Assembly (NCBI GenBank): GCA_014529385.2
Contig: CM043969.1
Location: 20,798,946-20,862,945, forward strand
From: Adiantum capillus-veneris
Taxonomy: Eukaryota; Streptophyta; Polypodiopsida; Polypodiales; Pteridaceae
Direction of reading: 5' to 3'
Length of the DNA: 64,000 nucleotides
Below, piece after piece: positions 44,164 through 56,474 of this stretch. Numbering within the stretch: position 1 is the stretch's first letter; each line of letters opens with the position of its first letter. A program made the position numbers and the translations under genes. Below the pieces are notes generated by a model. It was not told the DNA's origin, searched no databases, and saw nothing but the letters and a program-made list of their open reading frames with translations.

Positions 44164-47100
44164 TACTCCCCGTTTGGAGAAGCATTTTTGTCCACAAAAA
44201 CACAAGTGGTAGTATCTTCGTAAGAACACTGATTTTTTCCTTATTGGCATCCCATACACGAGCCAATTGTCCATATGACCGATACCTGTTGCAGTGAGGA
44301 GGTTCAATGAAACCAAGAGCAACATCTTGATTTTCAACATTTTTGTCCTTTTGCAACCACTTATATCTAAATGGTAACTCATGATAACTCATGTGAGTAT
44401 CTTGAAAACTCAGCGCTACTGAGGGATAAAATAGGGAGTGTCCTCATGTGAGACTTATGAACATTTTGGAATACACAGAACTACATGTTCACCCCTAATG
44501 AAGGTTACCTGCCAACATGCTTTGTCAGCACACCTTTTAAGTCCTTGACTTTTGAAACTATTGAAACGGTATCCAACCCCACCACAATAGGTGTTCAAAG
44601 TTGAAAACCTTACTTAAGCAAACTCTAGAATAGGGAGAGAATCTCGCATTCGGAATGCATTGTGCTAACATATGCTCTTAGCAGATCCTTTAGCAAAAAA
44701 TACTTGTAAGCTGCCCATCCAACACGGGATGAATAGCAGCAGTAAATGTGAGGTGCTTTCTCCCAACCACTTACATACAGTCTTCCATGACTGGCGATAA
44801 ACTAGGACTCAACCATTGAGTATCCATTCATAGATTTGATATGGAGTGGAGACAACCAACTAGGTTGAAAGCGGGTTGGAGTGGAGTAAGCTCATAGAGT
44901 TTAGCCCATCCAACCCCAGGCACCCATACTGAGCCATTTCCTTGTATGGCAGGGTGTAAACTCATACTAAATCTGCAAGAGAGATTGCACCGGCAGTGCA
45001 AAAGGGTGCAGAAGAATAAAATCCATGAATTTGCTTGCCGTTCCAAATAAATTTGTGTTAAATTCTAGGGCCCATAACACCTAGTGTGCATGCATTTAAC
45101 ACAAACATATCCGAACCGGAATTCCATGACGAGACTTTCCATGGTACATACAGGAAAGCCTGGCAACAAAAGTTGGACCATAACAGAATGTGACTACCCA
45201 GTCACACCTAGTTACCAACCATGTGACATTCTCATGAACATAGCATACTTGGCTATATGTAGAAACGACCCTCCGCTAAGGTGGTTTCACAGCCTTGTAA
45301 TCAGAACAAGTCTGTACTTAGTACTCGACAATTTCTGGCCACTGAAATTGTTCTTGATACGGTGTGCTCCAAATAGGTCTAATAAATGGATGTGAGCAGC
45401 ACCTAGGGACCTCGTCGTGACACATCATTAGGAATTAGGCATCAGTGGTCCCAGAGACTCATATTCTCCACATGTGGAATATGTTTCAAATAAGGATGGC
45501 CGAAAAAGAGACATCCATCAAGTACAAGATGTACTTGTGTGTGGAGATAACTGCAAAACATTCCGCGACAAGAGTGAGAGGGACCCTCATTATCATTGCT
45601 CCACATTGGCTAAACTGAACTCCTTGAGTTCCTAGACCATGTTGTTTCCCATGTGACAACATGTGCCAAATTGAACCCGACAAGTGGGTTCATAACAACA
45701 TAATGTATATTGGACATTACGGCCCAAAATACTTTGTTCCGACATGCCTTTGGCATGGCTCAGAAATATTCAAGCAGATTTATACGACTTGAAGAAACCA
45801 AGCAAAGCATACTAAAAAATGGAATAACACCAAATCAATAGATGTGTACCTAGAGATTTTAACTTAATGGTCACTTACCCATATTCAAATGCAGAAGAGC
45901 ACGTCGCCCACTTGATAAAAAACCAAGCAACATTGCAGTGGAAACCTTGGGTGTTGCCTTCACAATTCAAACCCGTTGGTTAGAATCTACATAGTCAAAC
46001 CCCTTGGTAAGACCCTTTGTAGAAACTGCTCAACGAGAAGGTAACGGTAACCAACATAGTCAACCGTGTACATAATGATTTTTCCGCTACCCCGTGGTAG
46101 ATGACGGGCTTCTTTCCTTGAAAGTAGAAATGGGACAAATCAAACTATGATCCTCAATGCCTATGGGGAGATTTAGCAATCACCTTCCGGGTCTTATGCC
46201 AAAACAGTATGTCCATAGACAATCTGTAGTGCTATAGAGGGAGCTGGAGATCCACACAAGTGAAATGCGTAGCTCTTATGGACAACCATGCTTTCTCAAC
46301 TGATTGTGGCATCTATACTCCGAGGTAGAGATCAGCTGATGGGAGTTTAAGGATATAAAAAACTCAACTCGAGTTTCGCACTGAAAACATGTAGTGCAAA
46401 ATGGCACTCTAAACATCTGGAATGACAAGACTCTTGCTTGTCCATTAACGTCGATATGTACTCCACTGGGTAGATCTATTCGATCTTTGAGAACAATCAC
46501 CCAAGAAATACCAACAATTGGGTCGTACCCTAGATTTAACAATGGCTCTTAGCCAGCATGTGTGGCTCATAGCCCTCATGGCAATTAGTGTTCAACTGTC
46601 AAACCGATGAAGACTAATTTGGATGGCATCTTGCCCAATTTCTAGCTGAGAGTTAGAGCACCTTGGTTGAGGAACATGTTCAAAAGTTTGGAGTTTTCAT
46701 TATTCTTTGAGAGAAATAAGAAAGAGAGAGAGAGAGAATGTTGGGCTGAGGAACTTTTCGTAAGTTACTACCTTGTATATATTGTACCCATGCGTGCGTG
46801 CATCTTATGCGTAGCGTACAACTTATCCTATAATCATGCAACAATTTGGTTGGATAACGCTCTCATCAAGAGAGGTAACAGAAAACATAAGTCACATCTT
46901 GCCCCACCTACCATCTAGGGAATCATGACATTATGAAAATGATTGAAATATGGCACTTATCCGGTGAATTAAGTCTTAGATTTAGGTTCCTTTTAGTGTT
47001 GTTGTGTGTTGATAGCAACCAACAAGCATGTTAAACAATCCAGAACTTATCTTGTCCTTGACAAAGTGTCTGGTGTTATAGCGGAAACGTGTTTCATGAG

Positions 47101-49041
47101 GCGGTAGAATTGAATCCACCTAGCTAGCATGCCGTGCATACATAATTTTAAGCCCTTGGCAAAAGTGATGGCCTCAACCATGAGTACCAAAACCAGTAGT
47201 GCCTTGCACAGTCTAACTGGTAGGGATTCTATGAGTGATATTTCCATTTTGCCAGTTCCTCAAACTTGTGTGCCACTGCCCGTGATGCCAAGTCATTGGG
47301 CAGTACCTTAGCACAAGGGAGAAGCCTTGCTTGATGTAAAATTGTCAAAGCACTGTGCCTTGCACAAAAGCAGTAGTTTCCAATGTAAATGTATAAACAT
47401 GGAGAAATAAACAATACTGAAATTGATCTAACCTAGTCATCTTGTTGTAACCAGTTGACTGGAGATGTCGAAGGAAAAGCTCACTCAAATGTAGATCATA
47501 ACCATCTTGGTTGCGCAAGAGAAAGTTGGCCTATAATATTCTGCAGGAATATGGAGAAATTCCCGCAAAGGCGTGTGCTCATAGCATACCCCAAATGGGA
47601 AAAATCTCAATGCAAGATTCGTAAATTGAAGACTTGATGCACATAGATATGTTTGTGCTGAGAGCCAACGAATGTGGCGGTAGATATTATGACAAAAATA
47701 ATCGACCATGTCGAGCAATTTCAATTGAAATTAACCAGTACTGTGTGGTAAGCATCATCTATCAACGTGTAGAAACAGTGACAAGGAGTCGTCCATGGTG
47801 AGAAACTTGCTACCTTCAACAAGTCCAGTAATAGACCATGCCTGTCTCCTTGAGATACTAAAAACTTGGCCCTTGCCATCAATGTATGCAACAAAATTGG
47901 AGTGCTTATTTGAACTGTCACAAGCCGTGCTTGTGCTGGGAGTGCTTAAAGTGCACTCACCTTTACTGCTGGATAGAAATATACAACATAGTTTGTAACA
48001 TTTTTCCAAACAAATTGAAAAAAAACTATGCACACCTTATTAATCACTTGCCTCGACCTACCATAGGTTGTATCCGTGCCGATTGTTGCAGCCTTGCTTG
48101 GTGTTGTATATTTGTAATAAGCCTTGCTCACACAAAATTTTGATAACAACACTCTTAATTTACCTCAATCAACGCGTCTCGAATCGATCAGTAACATCAT
48201 CCTTGTCGTAATCTCTTGGACGGAATTGCTCCATGCTGGAAGACATGGCCTTGCCATTGGCTTCCTAATTGTGAATGCTAGCATGACTTTTATCCGCCTT
48301 GTTCCCAACATCATTCTTTGAAATCCGAGAGTCCTGTTGTCTTTGATCGAGTGGTAAAGACGTGTACAATTTCATAGTAGACCAACTATGAAGACGTTGC
48401 TCATGGAGGCCCCTGATATGCTCGAAGACCACCGCGCCAGAAACCAAAGGGAACCAGCGCTGCAAGGCGTTTGTGTTTGGGCCCACCATGGCAAGACCCT
48501 GCACCTTGGATGCCTTCCAGAGCCTGTGATGGTGTCCTTTGGCACATGACAAAGGAATTCTCCGTTGTTTTCCTGTGGGGACGACTCTTAAATTGGAGTA
48601 TTGCCCAATTTAGGGAAAAAAATAACCAAACAAAAATTGAAGCTTCCATCGCTTCTGTGCTGCGACTGCACAGGGAGAGATATACTCGCACACCATGATG
48701 GAAGACTCCCCATCCCCTGCGGCCTTGTCGAAAATTGACAGCTTGGCCTAGCGAAGCTATTTGGAGCCAGTGCCGTTCAATTTGATGTAGGTGCGTGCAG
48801 GCCCTCTACGTGTAGGAGGCTACTCCCATGACCATCGGCAACTCAATTCTCTTGTGTGAGTAGGGAATTTCCCCCATGGCCATCCTTGGACCTTTCCTCG
48901 ATTGCCCCCTTTGCATGCTCCATGCATGCTTTGCATGGCCCCACAGCACGTAGTGTGCCCCTTGATTCATAAGCTAAGAGAGAGAGAAGAAGAAGAAGAT
49001 TATGCGTGCTTTTCCCTCTTCCATAGCTCACTTCTCCCTTA
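44164..49041 (-). other. Interior of the short-LTR element, coding-like but unrecognised
   Basis: Minus-strand frames with coding character include KWLQKDKNVENQDVALGFIE (44.35 kb, a related copy at 54.75 kb), GYDPIVGISWVIVLKDRIDL (46.5 kb), FVAYIDGKGQVFSISRRQAW (47.9 kb) and MEQFRPRDYDKDDVTDRF (48.2 kb). Stops and frame changes interrupt them. The 3'-end pair in the two copies (LVFEDKNASPRGI at 54.6 kb) resembles the very C-terminus of some gypsy integrases. I cannot name the proteins; captured host exons are possible. Confidence 0.35.
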
Positions 49042-49054
49042 GCTCTAATACCAA
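49042..49054 (-). promoter_or_regulatory. Primer binding site (tRNA-Met-like)
   Basis: TTGGTATTAGAGC on the minus strand, directly against the 5' LTR. Confidence 0.8.
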
Positions 49055-49196
49055 TGTAGAACCCTGGGAATTGCCATGTACGAATCCTCCACCCAACCTA
49101 CCTTTTATAGCCTCCTGGCCCTAGGATCCTTTCTCCACTGGGCAGTCGGGGCCCTTGGCCAAGTCCTTGACCTCCAGGGTGGCCCTTGGCCTGACA
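49055..49196 (-). repeat. 5' LTR (142 bp)
   Basis: Partner of 44024-44163, followed by target duplication GCATG at 49197-49201. Confidence 0.9.
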
Positions 49197-49550
49197 GCAT
49201 GAGTGATACTTTTTGACTTCAAAACCTCTTTTTGTAACTAACTGTTGTATTGGAATCGGGAAACCTTGTACTGGATTCAAGTTTTCTTGGGAACTCGGTG
49301 CATTTGCACTTTGCGATAAATACAATCACGTCTCTTTTTTTCACTCTATGTAAACTTAATGTCTATATTTTTCTACATTTATTTTGCTAAATGGTTGAAG
49401 ATGAGATGATAATTGACTGTAAAAAAGGTTCTCTAGATGGCCTGCATATCTTAGATGATGGCAACTAAAGCTAAAAAGCTTCCTTGATTGGCTTGAGATT
49501 GTCCATTAGGTACAAAATTTACCCCGCATTTGCCAAAATATGGCTATTTT

Positions 49551-49647
49551 GGCCAAATTGGTCGTGTCCACAAGGCAACGAGATTTGGCCAGCCAACAGG
49601 TTTGCAGGGCATTTTCTCGTTGCCTTGTGGACACATCCAATTTGGCC
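49551..49647. repeat. 33-bp inverted repeat (foldback/MITE-like)
   Basis: Arms 49551-49583 and 49615-49647 (GGCCAAATTGG...) pair with two mismatches round a 31-base centre. The surrounding 49208-49832 holds no gene I can support. Confidence 0.8.
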
Positions 49648-49832
49648 TAGATTTTCGCATTCAGGGCACCTCTAGTACAGAATTGTAATTTATATGCCAA
49701 TCTTTGGTCAAATGTTTTTCAAAGTACAAAATTAACATTCAAATAGTTAATATAGAACACAAATGATAAAGTTTTCAGAAATTGCCTGGTTACTAAACAT
49801 GATCAAATTAGTAAGTTGAACTTTGCAAAAGA

Positions 49833-51490
49833 TCATGGACAAGAGAGATAATTTCTATTTAAAAAGCTTGTACATCCATCTTTTGATAGGAGGCACTTTG
49901 TGATCTCTCTACGACATTCTGCAACATTGGGTAGGATGGATGTAAGCACAAAAGCAGCTATAGCTTGGTCACTTTCAACCCCCAGGTCTTGACTAAGTGT
50001 TATGCGTGTCATGACCTTGCCACGAAAACCAATGCCAAAAGTGGAAATTGCAAGTGACATTTTCACCAAAATAATTACATGGCCTATTGGAGGGATGGTG
50101 GCTAAGCATAGGAGTTTACTTGAGGCCTTAAGCACGCACAAAACAAAATGGCCATTGGGGGAGAAATCCCTGTGTATAATGCACACATCCTGCATTGGTA
50201 GTTTTTCGATGTATTGTGCAAGGGATGCCTGAGGCCCAAGCACCATGTCCTCCCCCCCCTTCTGGCTATCCCAGCATGTCGATGTCCAAAACATCCCGCA
50301 AAAATGGAATTAACCAAAAGCAAAGAAAAAAGGTAAATTATCAATGTACAAGATTCTTAGTATCACCTCTTGTTTCTTATTCTCATCATCCATAGTTGGC
50401 GTGGCTTCAAGGTTGATAGAGGATTTGCTCTCATCAACTTTACAGGGGCTATATGAACCACGACAATTGGGGCAGATAGAAATTTGGTTGGCAACAACCC
50501 TGGCTTGTGTTGCAACAAACTCCTCATTCGTGACTTGACTCTACTCTACAGGCAAGAATATCCGCTATCACTAGTGCAATTGTGTCAGCAACAGAGTCCC
50601 CCAATGGAAGCAGCTTGTCATCTGTAGCTTCTGGTGTAGGATCAAGGGGTAACTCCATCTTGGTGCATATGAGGCTAAGACAACTCATCTAGTCGGACAC
50701 CAAAAGACTTTTCCAGATCATGCAAGAATAAATACTCTTCATCTTCTATAATTATGTTGTCGAGACGGCTAATCTCCACTTTGGGAATTGTAGCAGGGTC
50801 ATGGATCTCAGGGTCGCGCACCTTGGAGGTGCCAGGAATCTACTCTCTCACTGCAACTACCCCTTCCAAGCCGGGGGGATATTTGAGGACTTGCAGTCTT
50901 CGTTCACTTTGGACATCTATAGGGATGGGCTTGGGATCTTTACGATTCAGTAGCGCCCTAGCCACTGCCAGATGTGGGATCTCCATCTCCTCCAAGGAGG
51001 GCTCCTCATTGACAAGGAAGAAGAGAGTGGCAATGTTGGACAAGAAATATTGCCCAATTTTGTGCTTCTTGAAGGAGTCTGCAACTTCCTTTGTCACTTC
51101 GCTGAAGTGGTTTTCCTCTTTTGCAATCGCCTGAAAGTGGGCTAGTCTCTTTGAAAAAGTAGTGTCACCCTTGTGGATGTAGCGAAGTAGATCACATGGA
51201 AACCACAACATGGCGGTCTTCAAAGTTCACAGCATGATTGAGTATATGCACATGCATATACTCTATGATGTCGTGAAAAGTGTCATTCTGGGGTTGCATG
51301 TTTTTTTGTAAATCCATTGTGCGGGTGAAGAATCCGTGAAGATCATTGCATCCAACATATTTGGTGTCCTCTAGAAAAAGAAGGAACCACAAAAGGGGAG
51401 TGTGTGGCTCTTCCAATGTTGCTGCTGCGTGGAAGGAGTATGCGCTAGCATTTGTTTCCATGGCGATCACTCTCTATGTCTCTCTCTTTC

Positions 51491-51538
<48 letters not shown>

Positions 51539-53117
51539 TTTCTCTCTGTCTCTCTCAAGCGTAGACAGAAAAATAAGAAGCACCTCCCCTTCATATACAC
51601 CCCCCCTGGCCTGCAGAAAAAGATACCATCCCAAAGCTCTTTGAAACACATACAAACACACATGGGTGCACACACAAACACCCAAACAAAATTCTAAAAA
51701 CTTAATCAATGATGGTGATACTATAATGAAAAAAAAGTTTTGAATTTTCATTAAACAGAATGCTTTACAATGTGACATTAGAGCCGGTTACATTGATCTA
51801 TCAGATCAACTTAAAGATAGTGCACTTCCAACCCTCCACTCCTCTTGCACTTTCATGGCTGCCTCCATCCGCCTACCAATCTAAAACAGCAAAAGTATTT
51901 TAATAAGACTAACACTTGGCACATGTAGAGAACATAAAAAATTGAACTGACCTTTTGCCGATTGAGAGAAAAGTAAGCATCTTTGATACCTTCGTAGCCC
52001 AAGATAATCAATTGTTCCCGTATGTTGGTGAGAGTCCAGTGGTCCACTGACTTTCACAATCTTAGAAACACCATTTGACAAAGTAACGGGCATGTCAAAT
52101 GTCACAAAATCAGCAACAATGGATTGTAAGGGTATTCACTTTCCACTCTTACACATCCAACGCTCATAGTGGAAGCCTAGGTACAAATTAGTGCACACTT
52201 TCATATATCGTATCCCGATACGTGAAGCCCCTACCTTACACTTGTAATTATCTCCTTAGTGCACTCCCTCAACAATTCTCCAATTCTCTCCAAACACGAG
52301 TTTTACTGCTTCATACAAAACATAGTAGGTGTGACACTGAATGGCAATGTTTTGAACAAGTGTACAAAAACATGGCATGGGGCAGCATCAACTGAGCCCC
52401 ATTGATCTATAAGCCTTCCCAAATTTTAATGAGGAGAAAATATCCGAAAGCATCTTCTCCTTCACAAAGAATGGTGACCAAGCATCGGGTTGTGGCCATT
52501 CTAGGTTCAATAATGAAGGTTTGTCAACAATAATGATCTTACCATATCCATTCTTCGAGGCCAGCACGACATACGTGTGTGAGTAGAAGAAGATTTTGTG
52601 TTGCAACATCATCAAAGGTGGCGAGTTGGGAAGCATCATAACACCAATGTCAGCATGAAGAGTGTTGAAGGTTCTTGTGAGACTCTTGATTGGTCGTTCC
52701 TCAACAAAGTCGGATGGGAATATATCTATCACAACACCAAAAACTATCAAGTCAAAAACAAATAACAAGCGGTTAAAATCCGCAACAAACAATGTTTTAT
52801 GACTTACAATTTATTGGGAAATCTCTTGAGATTCCATTTCTCAAGCGCATGGAATGCCAAGAGTGCACATATTGAACAATGGCCACTGTGCCATTGACTC
52901 TATGGTTCTTGAAACCAAGAAGTCCCCCCTTCCAATGCTCGTCAAGATTTCCACGGTTTTGAAGTCGAGGAGGCTCGATAGCTGCAAGTTGCATGAAGAC
53001 CCAAGATCCTTAAAAATACAATTGCTACACACATTCCCCATCAGAATCCCTAGTGTTATGCAAGCAGACCGCCTCTATCTCATCCTTTGGCTTCCTTGAA
53101 GTGGAGGGAGTTGACAT
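49833..53117 (-). CDS. Unrecognised gene-like region, minus strand
   Basis: Reading down from a possible ATG at 53117 (MSTPSTSRKPKDEIEAVCLH): coding-like pieces at 52.99-52.84 kb; a long frame at 52792-52388 (DIFPSDFVEERPIKSLTRTF, YGKIIIVDKPSLLNLEWPQP); DAYFSLNRQK ending at a splice-donor-like AAAG|GTCAGT near 51950; NDTFHDIIEYMHVHIL near 51.3 kb; FSKRLAHFQAIAKEENHFSE near 51.1 kb; NQISICPNCRGSYSPC near 50.45 kb, ending at AG|GTGATA; and a last frame at 50294-49833. The order, shared strand and splice-like ends suggest a multi-exon gene or a decayed transposon gene. No domain is recognised. Stops near the start (TAG 30 codons in) argue for decay. Confidence 0.35.
51493..51538. repeat. (GT)n microsatellite
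   Basis: About 20 GT units flanked by TC tracts. It creates several false long frames. Confidence 0.95.
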
Positions 53118-53179
53118 GGTAGCATCAGAAGAAGAAGAAGAGCTGTGGTGTTAGAGAGAGAGGCCTATTGCTTCAAGCT

Positions 53180-53395
53180 TGAAGGGAGGAGGAGAAGTGG
53201 TTGAATGGGGAACAAGGGGAGAACAAGTAGTTCAAATGGATGGTGTGGATGAAAGGGGAAGATAGGTGGTGCAGCTATGGAAAGCTTGGAGGGAGGGGAG
53301 AAGTGGTTCAATGGGGAGCAAAGGAGAAGAATTAGTTCAAAGGGATGGTGTGGATGAAAGGGGGAGACAAATGGTGCAGCTATGGAAAGTTTCCA
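53180..53395. repeat. ~107-bp purine-rich tandem duplication
   Basis: Two copies of GGAGAAGTGGTTNAATGGGG .. GGATGGTGTGGATGAAAGGG .. GTGCAGCTATGGAAAG. Confidence 0.85.
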
Positions 53396-53679
53396 TATGT
53401 GCTGCAACTGTGGAAATCTTGGAGAGAGGGGGAGAAGGGGAGAGAGAAGAGGTAGAATAGAGGGTACAACTAAGAAATGCAGATTCTGGTTTAAAAAGTT
53501 AGTTTTTTGACTGTGTATTTGGTTAGAAGAGCTTTTGGAGAGTGAAAAGTGAGATTTAAAGATTTAAAAAAAATTTGAAATTTTAGGGTTACTTTATGGA
53601 CGCCCATGAAAATGGAGGGAAGCCCCACACCCCCCTACCTTTTTCCCCTTCTCTCTCTTTCTAGGAGACAAAGCTATAA

Positions 53680-54270
53680 TGATGGGAACAAATAGGCCCC
53701 CATGCCCCCTACTATCCTACGTTTTAGAGGGTATAGCTATGGCCTCCACCCTCTTCCTATTGGTCCATGCTTACTCACCCCTTAAACTAAGGGGCCCTTT
53801 TGGGGTTCCTATTTTTCCTAATGATGACGTTGGTGATCCTTCCAATGTCACTTTTTACCAAACTACTGTTGGTTGTCTTATTTATGTATGCAACATGAGG
53901 CCAGATATTTAGTTTGCAGTCTCACCGGTCAACATATTTATGCCTAGCCCAGAGACTAATCATTGGTAGGCTATCAACAGGATTTCTCGTTACTTTAGTG
54001 GAAGTTTACACCTTGGCCTTTTTTTATCCCAAGGGGGATGATTGCTGCTAGATTTACATGCTTTTTTGGACTCAAACTGAGCTGGTTGTTTGACACACGA
54101 GTGTCCACAAGTGGTTTTTGTTTCATGCTTGCCAGCTCATGCATATCATGGTTGAGCAAGAAGCAACCTATTATGACCACTTCTAGTTGTGAGGCTGACT
54201 AATCATGTCCTCAGGGAATGGCACTTCCCTATACTTTATGTGCCAGCTCTTGTTCACCACATCACTCCCA
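53680..54270 (+). pseudogene. Copia pol 3' fragment (RT end/RNase H)
   Basis: FYQTTVGCLIYVCNMRPDI, a TAG, FAVSPVNIFMPSPETNHW and RISRYFSGSLHLGL match the end of a copia RT. After frameshifts, WLSKKQPIMTTSSCEAD is the copia RNase H motif (usually SKKQ...SS.EAEY). A polypurine-like CCCAGGGGGGGAT (54268-54279) follows, then TGTTACCAT. Dead fragment. Confidence 0.8.
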
Positions 54271-54280
54271 GGGGGGGATT

Positions 54281-54593
54281 TGTTACCATATACATGTGGT
54301 AGTGATGTGTGTGAACACACTTAGGGCCGTTGAGGCATTCTTTCCATCACTAGGAGTTTTTTTCCCCCATGCATTTATATACGTCCATCACTCTAGGACT
54401 AATTTATCTTTCCATTCCACACTAAGTTACATACTCTCTGTTGTGTGCCTTTGTAAGATAGAGGGTACAGAAGCATGCTCATCATCACCCAACCATGCCC
54501 TATATAGGCCCTTGGCCCTCTAAACATAGGGACCCCCTTGACTACTTGTTTGTCCTGGCGCCTGCCATTCTCGGTCCTACCCTTGGCATAACA
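54281..54593. repeat. LTR sequence(s), TGTTA...TAACA
   Basis: The left edge sits directly after the plus-strand copia polypurine tract, so it should be that element's 3' LTR. The right edge (..GGCATAACA) adjoins sequence related to the interior of the 44-kb minus-strand LTR element, as if it were that family's LTR. Most likely a minus-strand family member (LTR ~54442-54593) entered the copia LTR. Confidence 0.5.
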
Positions 54594-55100
54594 TTAATAC
54601 CCCTTGGAGAAGCGTTTTTGTCCTCAAAAACAAGAGTGGTGATACACAAATGTTTTCCACAATGGCATCCTTCATGGATCCAGTTGTTCGCTTGGTCGGA
54701 ACACGGTTCAGTAGGAGGTTCAATGAAACCAAGAGTAACATCTTGATTTTTCACATTGTTGTCCATTTGCAACCATCGTGTGTTACCGGCTCCTATCCAA
54801 CATAGTGTGTAGAACCCATTTAGAACGCACACAGGCATGCTAAACGAGTTATCACAACAAAGATGTTCCCAAAAGAGTACCTCTTTTCACTTTCCATGAA
54901 ATTAATTGGCTGACGTAACTTCGTTAATGTTGTTTAGTAGCACTTGTACCTTAACAAGTCATTCTAGGTATCTGATAATTTTTTGCCATTGAAATTGTTC
55001 CTGATACGTCATGCTGAAAATGGTCTAGAAAACAGATGCAAACATCACTTAGGGACTTTGTCGCGACACATTACATTAGGAAAAATATGGACTCTCCTTG
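54594..55100 (-). mobile_element. Fragment related to the short-LTR element interior
   Basis: Similar to 44164-44390 (GGTTCAATGAAACCAAGAG, CATCTTGATTTT, CATTTGCAACCA) and to 45325-45430. It encodes LGFIEPP on the minus strand. The rest of the element is missing. Confidence 0.6.
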
Positions 55101-55626
55101 GGCCTTTTTGATTAGTGAAGGCTTAAGGGAGAACCAATGAGAAGGCTCTTGGGATATCACCTAGAGGGGGAGGAATGGTAGGGGTGCAGCCTAATTGTCT
55201 CCCTCTTCAATGCTTGGTTCTTAGAGAGAGGTGGGAGGTAGGCTGGGGGGGGGGGGGTAAATAGGAGGAGAGAGGTGTCATAAAAGAGGGAGGGACCCCC
55301 CAAAAAAAAACGCGCATGCTTAAAAACCCAAAAAATTGAAAATTTTTCAAAAGTTCCAAAGTTGACCCATTTGCCTCCAAAACTGCCCCAAAACATAAAC
55401 TAACTTTAAAAAGTCAAAATTTCCCCCCAAAATCCACTTTTCTCTCTCTCCCTCATTACTTTTCTCTCCCACACTCTCCCTCTTCTCCCTCCTCCCATTC
55501 TCTCTCTACAGTCAAAGCAGCCATAGCCAAAAGCTTTCCACCACTCTTTTCCTCTCTCTCCATAGCTCCCCCTTCTCTCACACCTCCATCAACCCTCTAC
55601 AGTCCCACACTCCATAGCCCACAGCT
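55101..55626. other. Low-complexity spacer
   Basis: G-run at 55245-55257, TCTC-rich tracts and CCATAGC motifs. No gene seen. Confidence 0.6.
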
Positions 55627-55713
55627 TGTTAGGAAATAAGACGTAGCTAAATAGATAACTGAGTAGATTACTTAATGGAGAGAAACAAATTTATATACAC
55701 GAGATTATAGAGT

Positions 55714-55752
<39 letters not shown>

Positions 55753-56414
55753 GAGTACACACGATATACGTGGTTCACCCAACGTGGGCTACGTCCATGG
55801 GAAAGCAGCCACTCAATGGCTTTAGTACTTCAAAATAAGAAGTAGTTTACAAAGGGATTATACCCTTAATGGAGCTCTCACCTTGCTTCACTCTCACCAC
55901 CTCACACTCACCTTGTTGCATCAACTTCACACTATAAAATGTGTGTAGAAATGGCCTCCTTTTATAGGACAAAAGGGCTGCCCTCTCTTATGAGAGACAG
56001 CCATGTGTAGCCGCCCTTGTGCGAATAAGTCCAAATTGGACCCTCCAATCCGCCCATGTGTGGCCGCCCTTGAGAAGACAAGTCCGCTTTTGAATTCGGC
56101 CACCGGCCACCGGCCATTGACTTCCGACCACCGGCCATCGGTCATTGACTACCAGCCACAGGCCAACCGACCGGTTGTTTTCTGACCACTTTCCAGCCGC
56201 CGTCCGGCCATAATGTTCCGGTGAAAAAAAAAGTCTCGGGGGCCTCCGCCCCCGAGGCCTTTAAAGTTACCCCTGATTCTTGTCCGTGAAAATTTTGGTT
56301 TCCGGTGAGTGATTTTCCTTCACGCAGGATGGCTTCTCCTCATAATGGGGGCCTTACAAATGTGCGCTTTTACCACAAAAAATTACAAGGGTAAATCAGG
56401 CTCCATACTTAACA
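55627..56414 (-). repeat. 3' LTR of copia element
   Basis: 788 bp, TGTTAGGAAATAAG...CATACTTAACA (plus strand). Minus-strand TATAAAAGG at ~55958-55966. On the minus strand the polypurine tract AAGTGGGAGAT (56425-56415) directly precedes it, the usual copia arrangement. GA microsatellite at ~55717-55755. Confidence 0.85.
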
Positions 56415-56474
56415 ATCTCCCACTTGGAGACTGATCTCCAAACCAAACCTGTGACTGCTTTCCATTCTGGCTTC

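Larger units (their letters stand above)
44024..49196 (-). mobile_element. 5.2-kb LTR element with 140-bp LTRs in the H3-like gene
   Basis: LTRs are 44024-44163 (140 bp) and 49055-49196 (142 bp), both TGTAGAACC...CCTGACA on the plus strand. The target duplication GCATG is at 44019-44023 and 49197-49201. On the minus strand the 5' LTR is the right one, followed at 49054-49042 by TTGGTATTAGAGC, a tRNA-Met-type primer site with one change. A purine-rich AACGGGGAGTAA precedes the left LTR. No RT, RNase H or integrase was recognised inside, so it appears to be a non-autonomous element with tiny LTRs. Confidence 0.85.

Noticed and set aside
49833-50294. 153-codon minus-strand frame as a stand-alone gene
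   Set aside because: No domain and no promoter; treated as part of the larger unrecognised gene-like region.
55157-55396. 79-codon minus-strand frame
   Set aside because: Low-complexity, spans G and A homopolymers, no homology seen.
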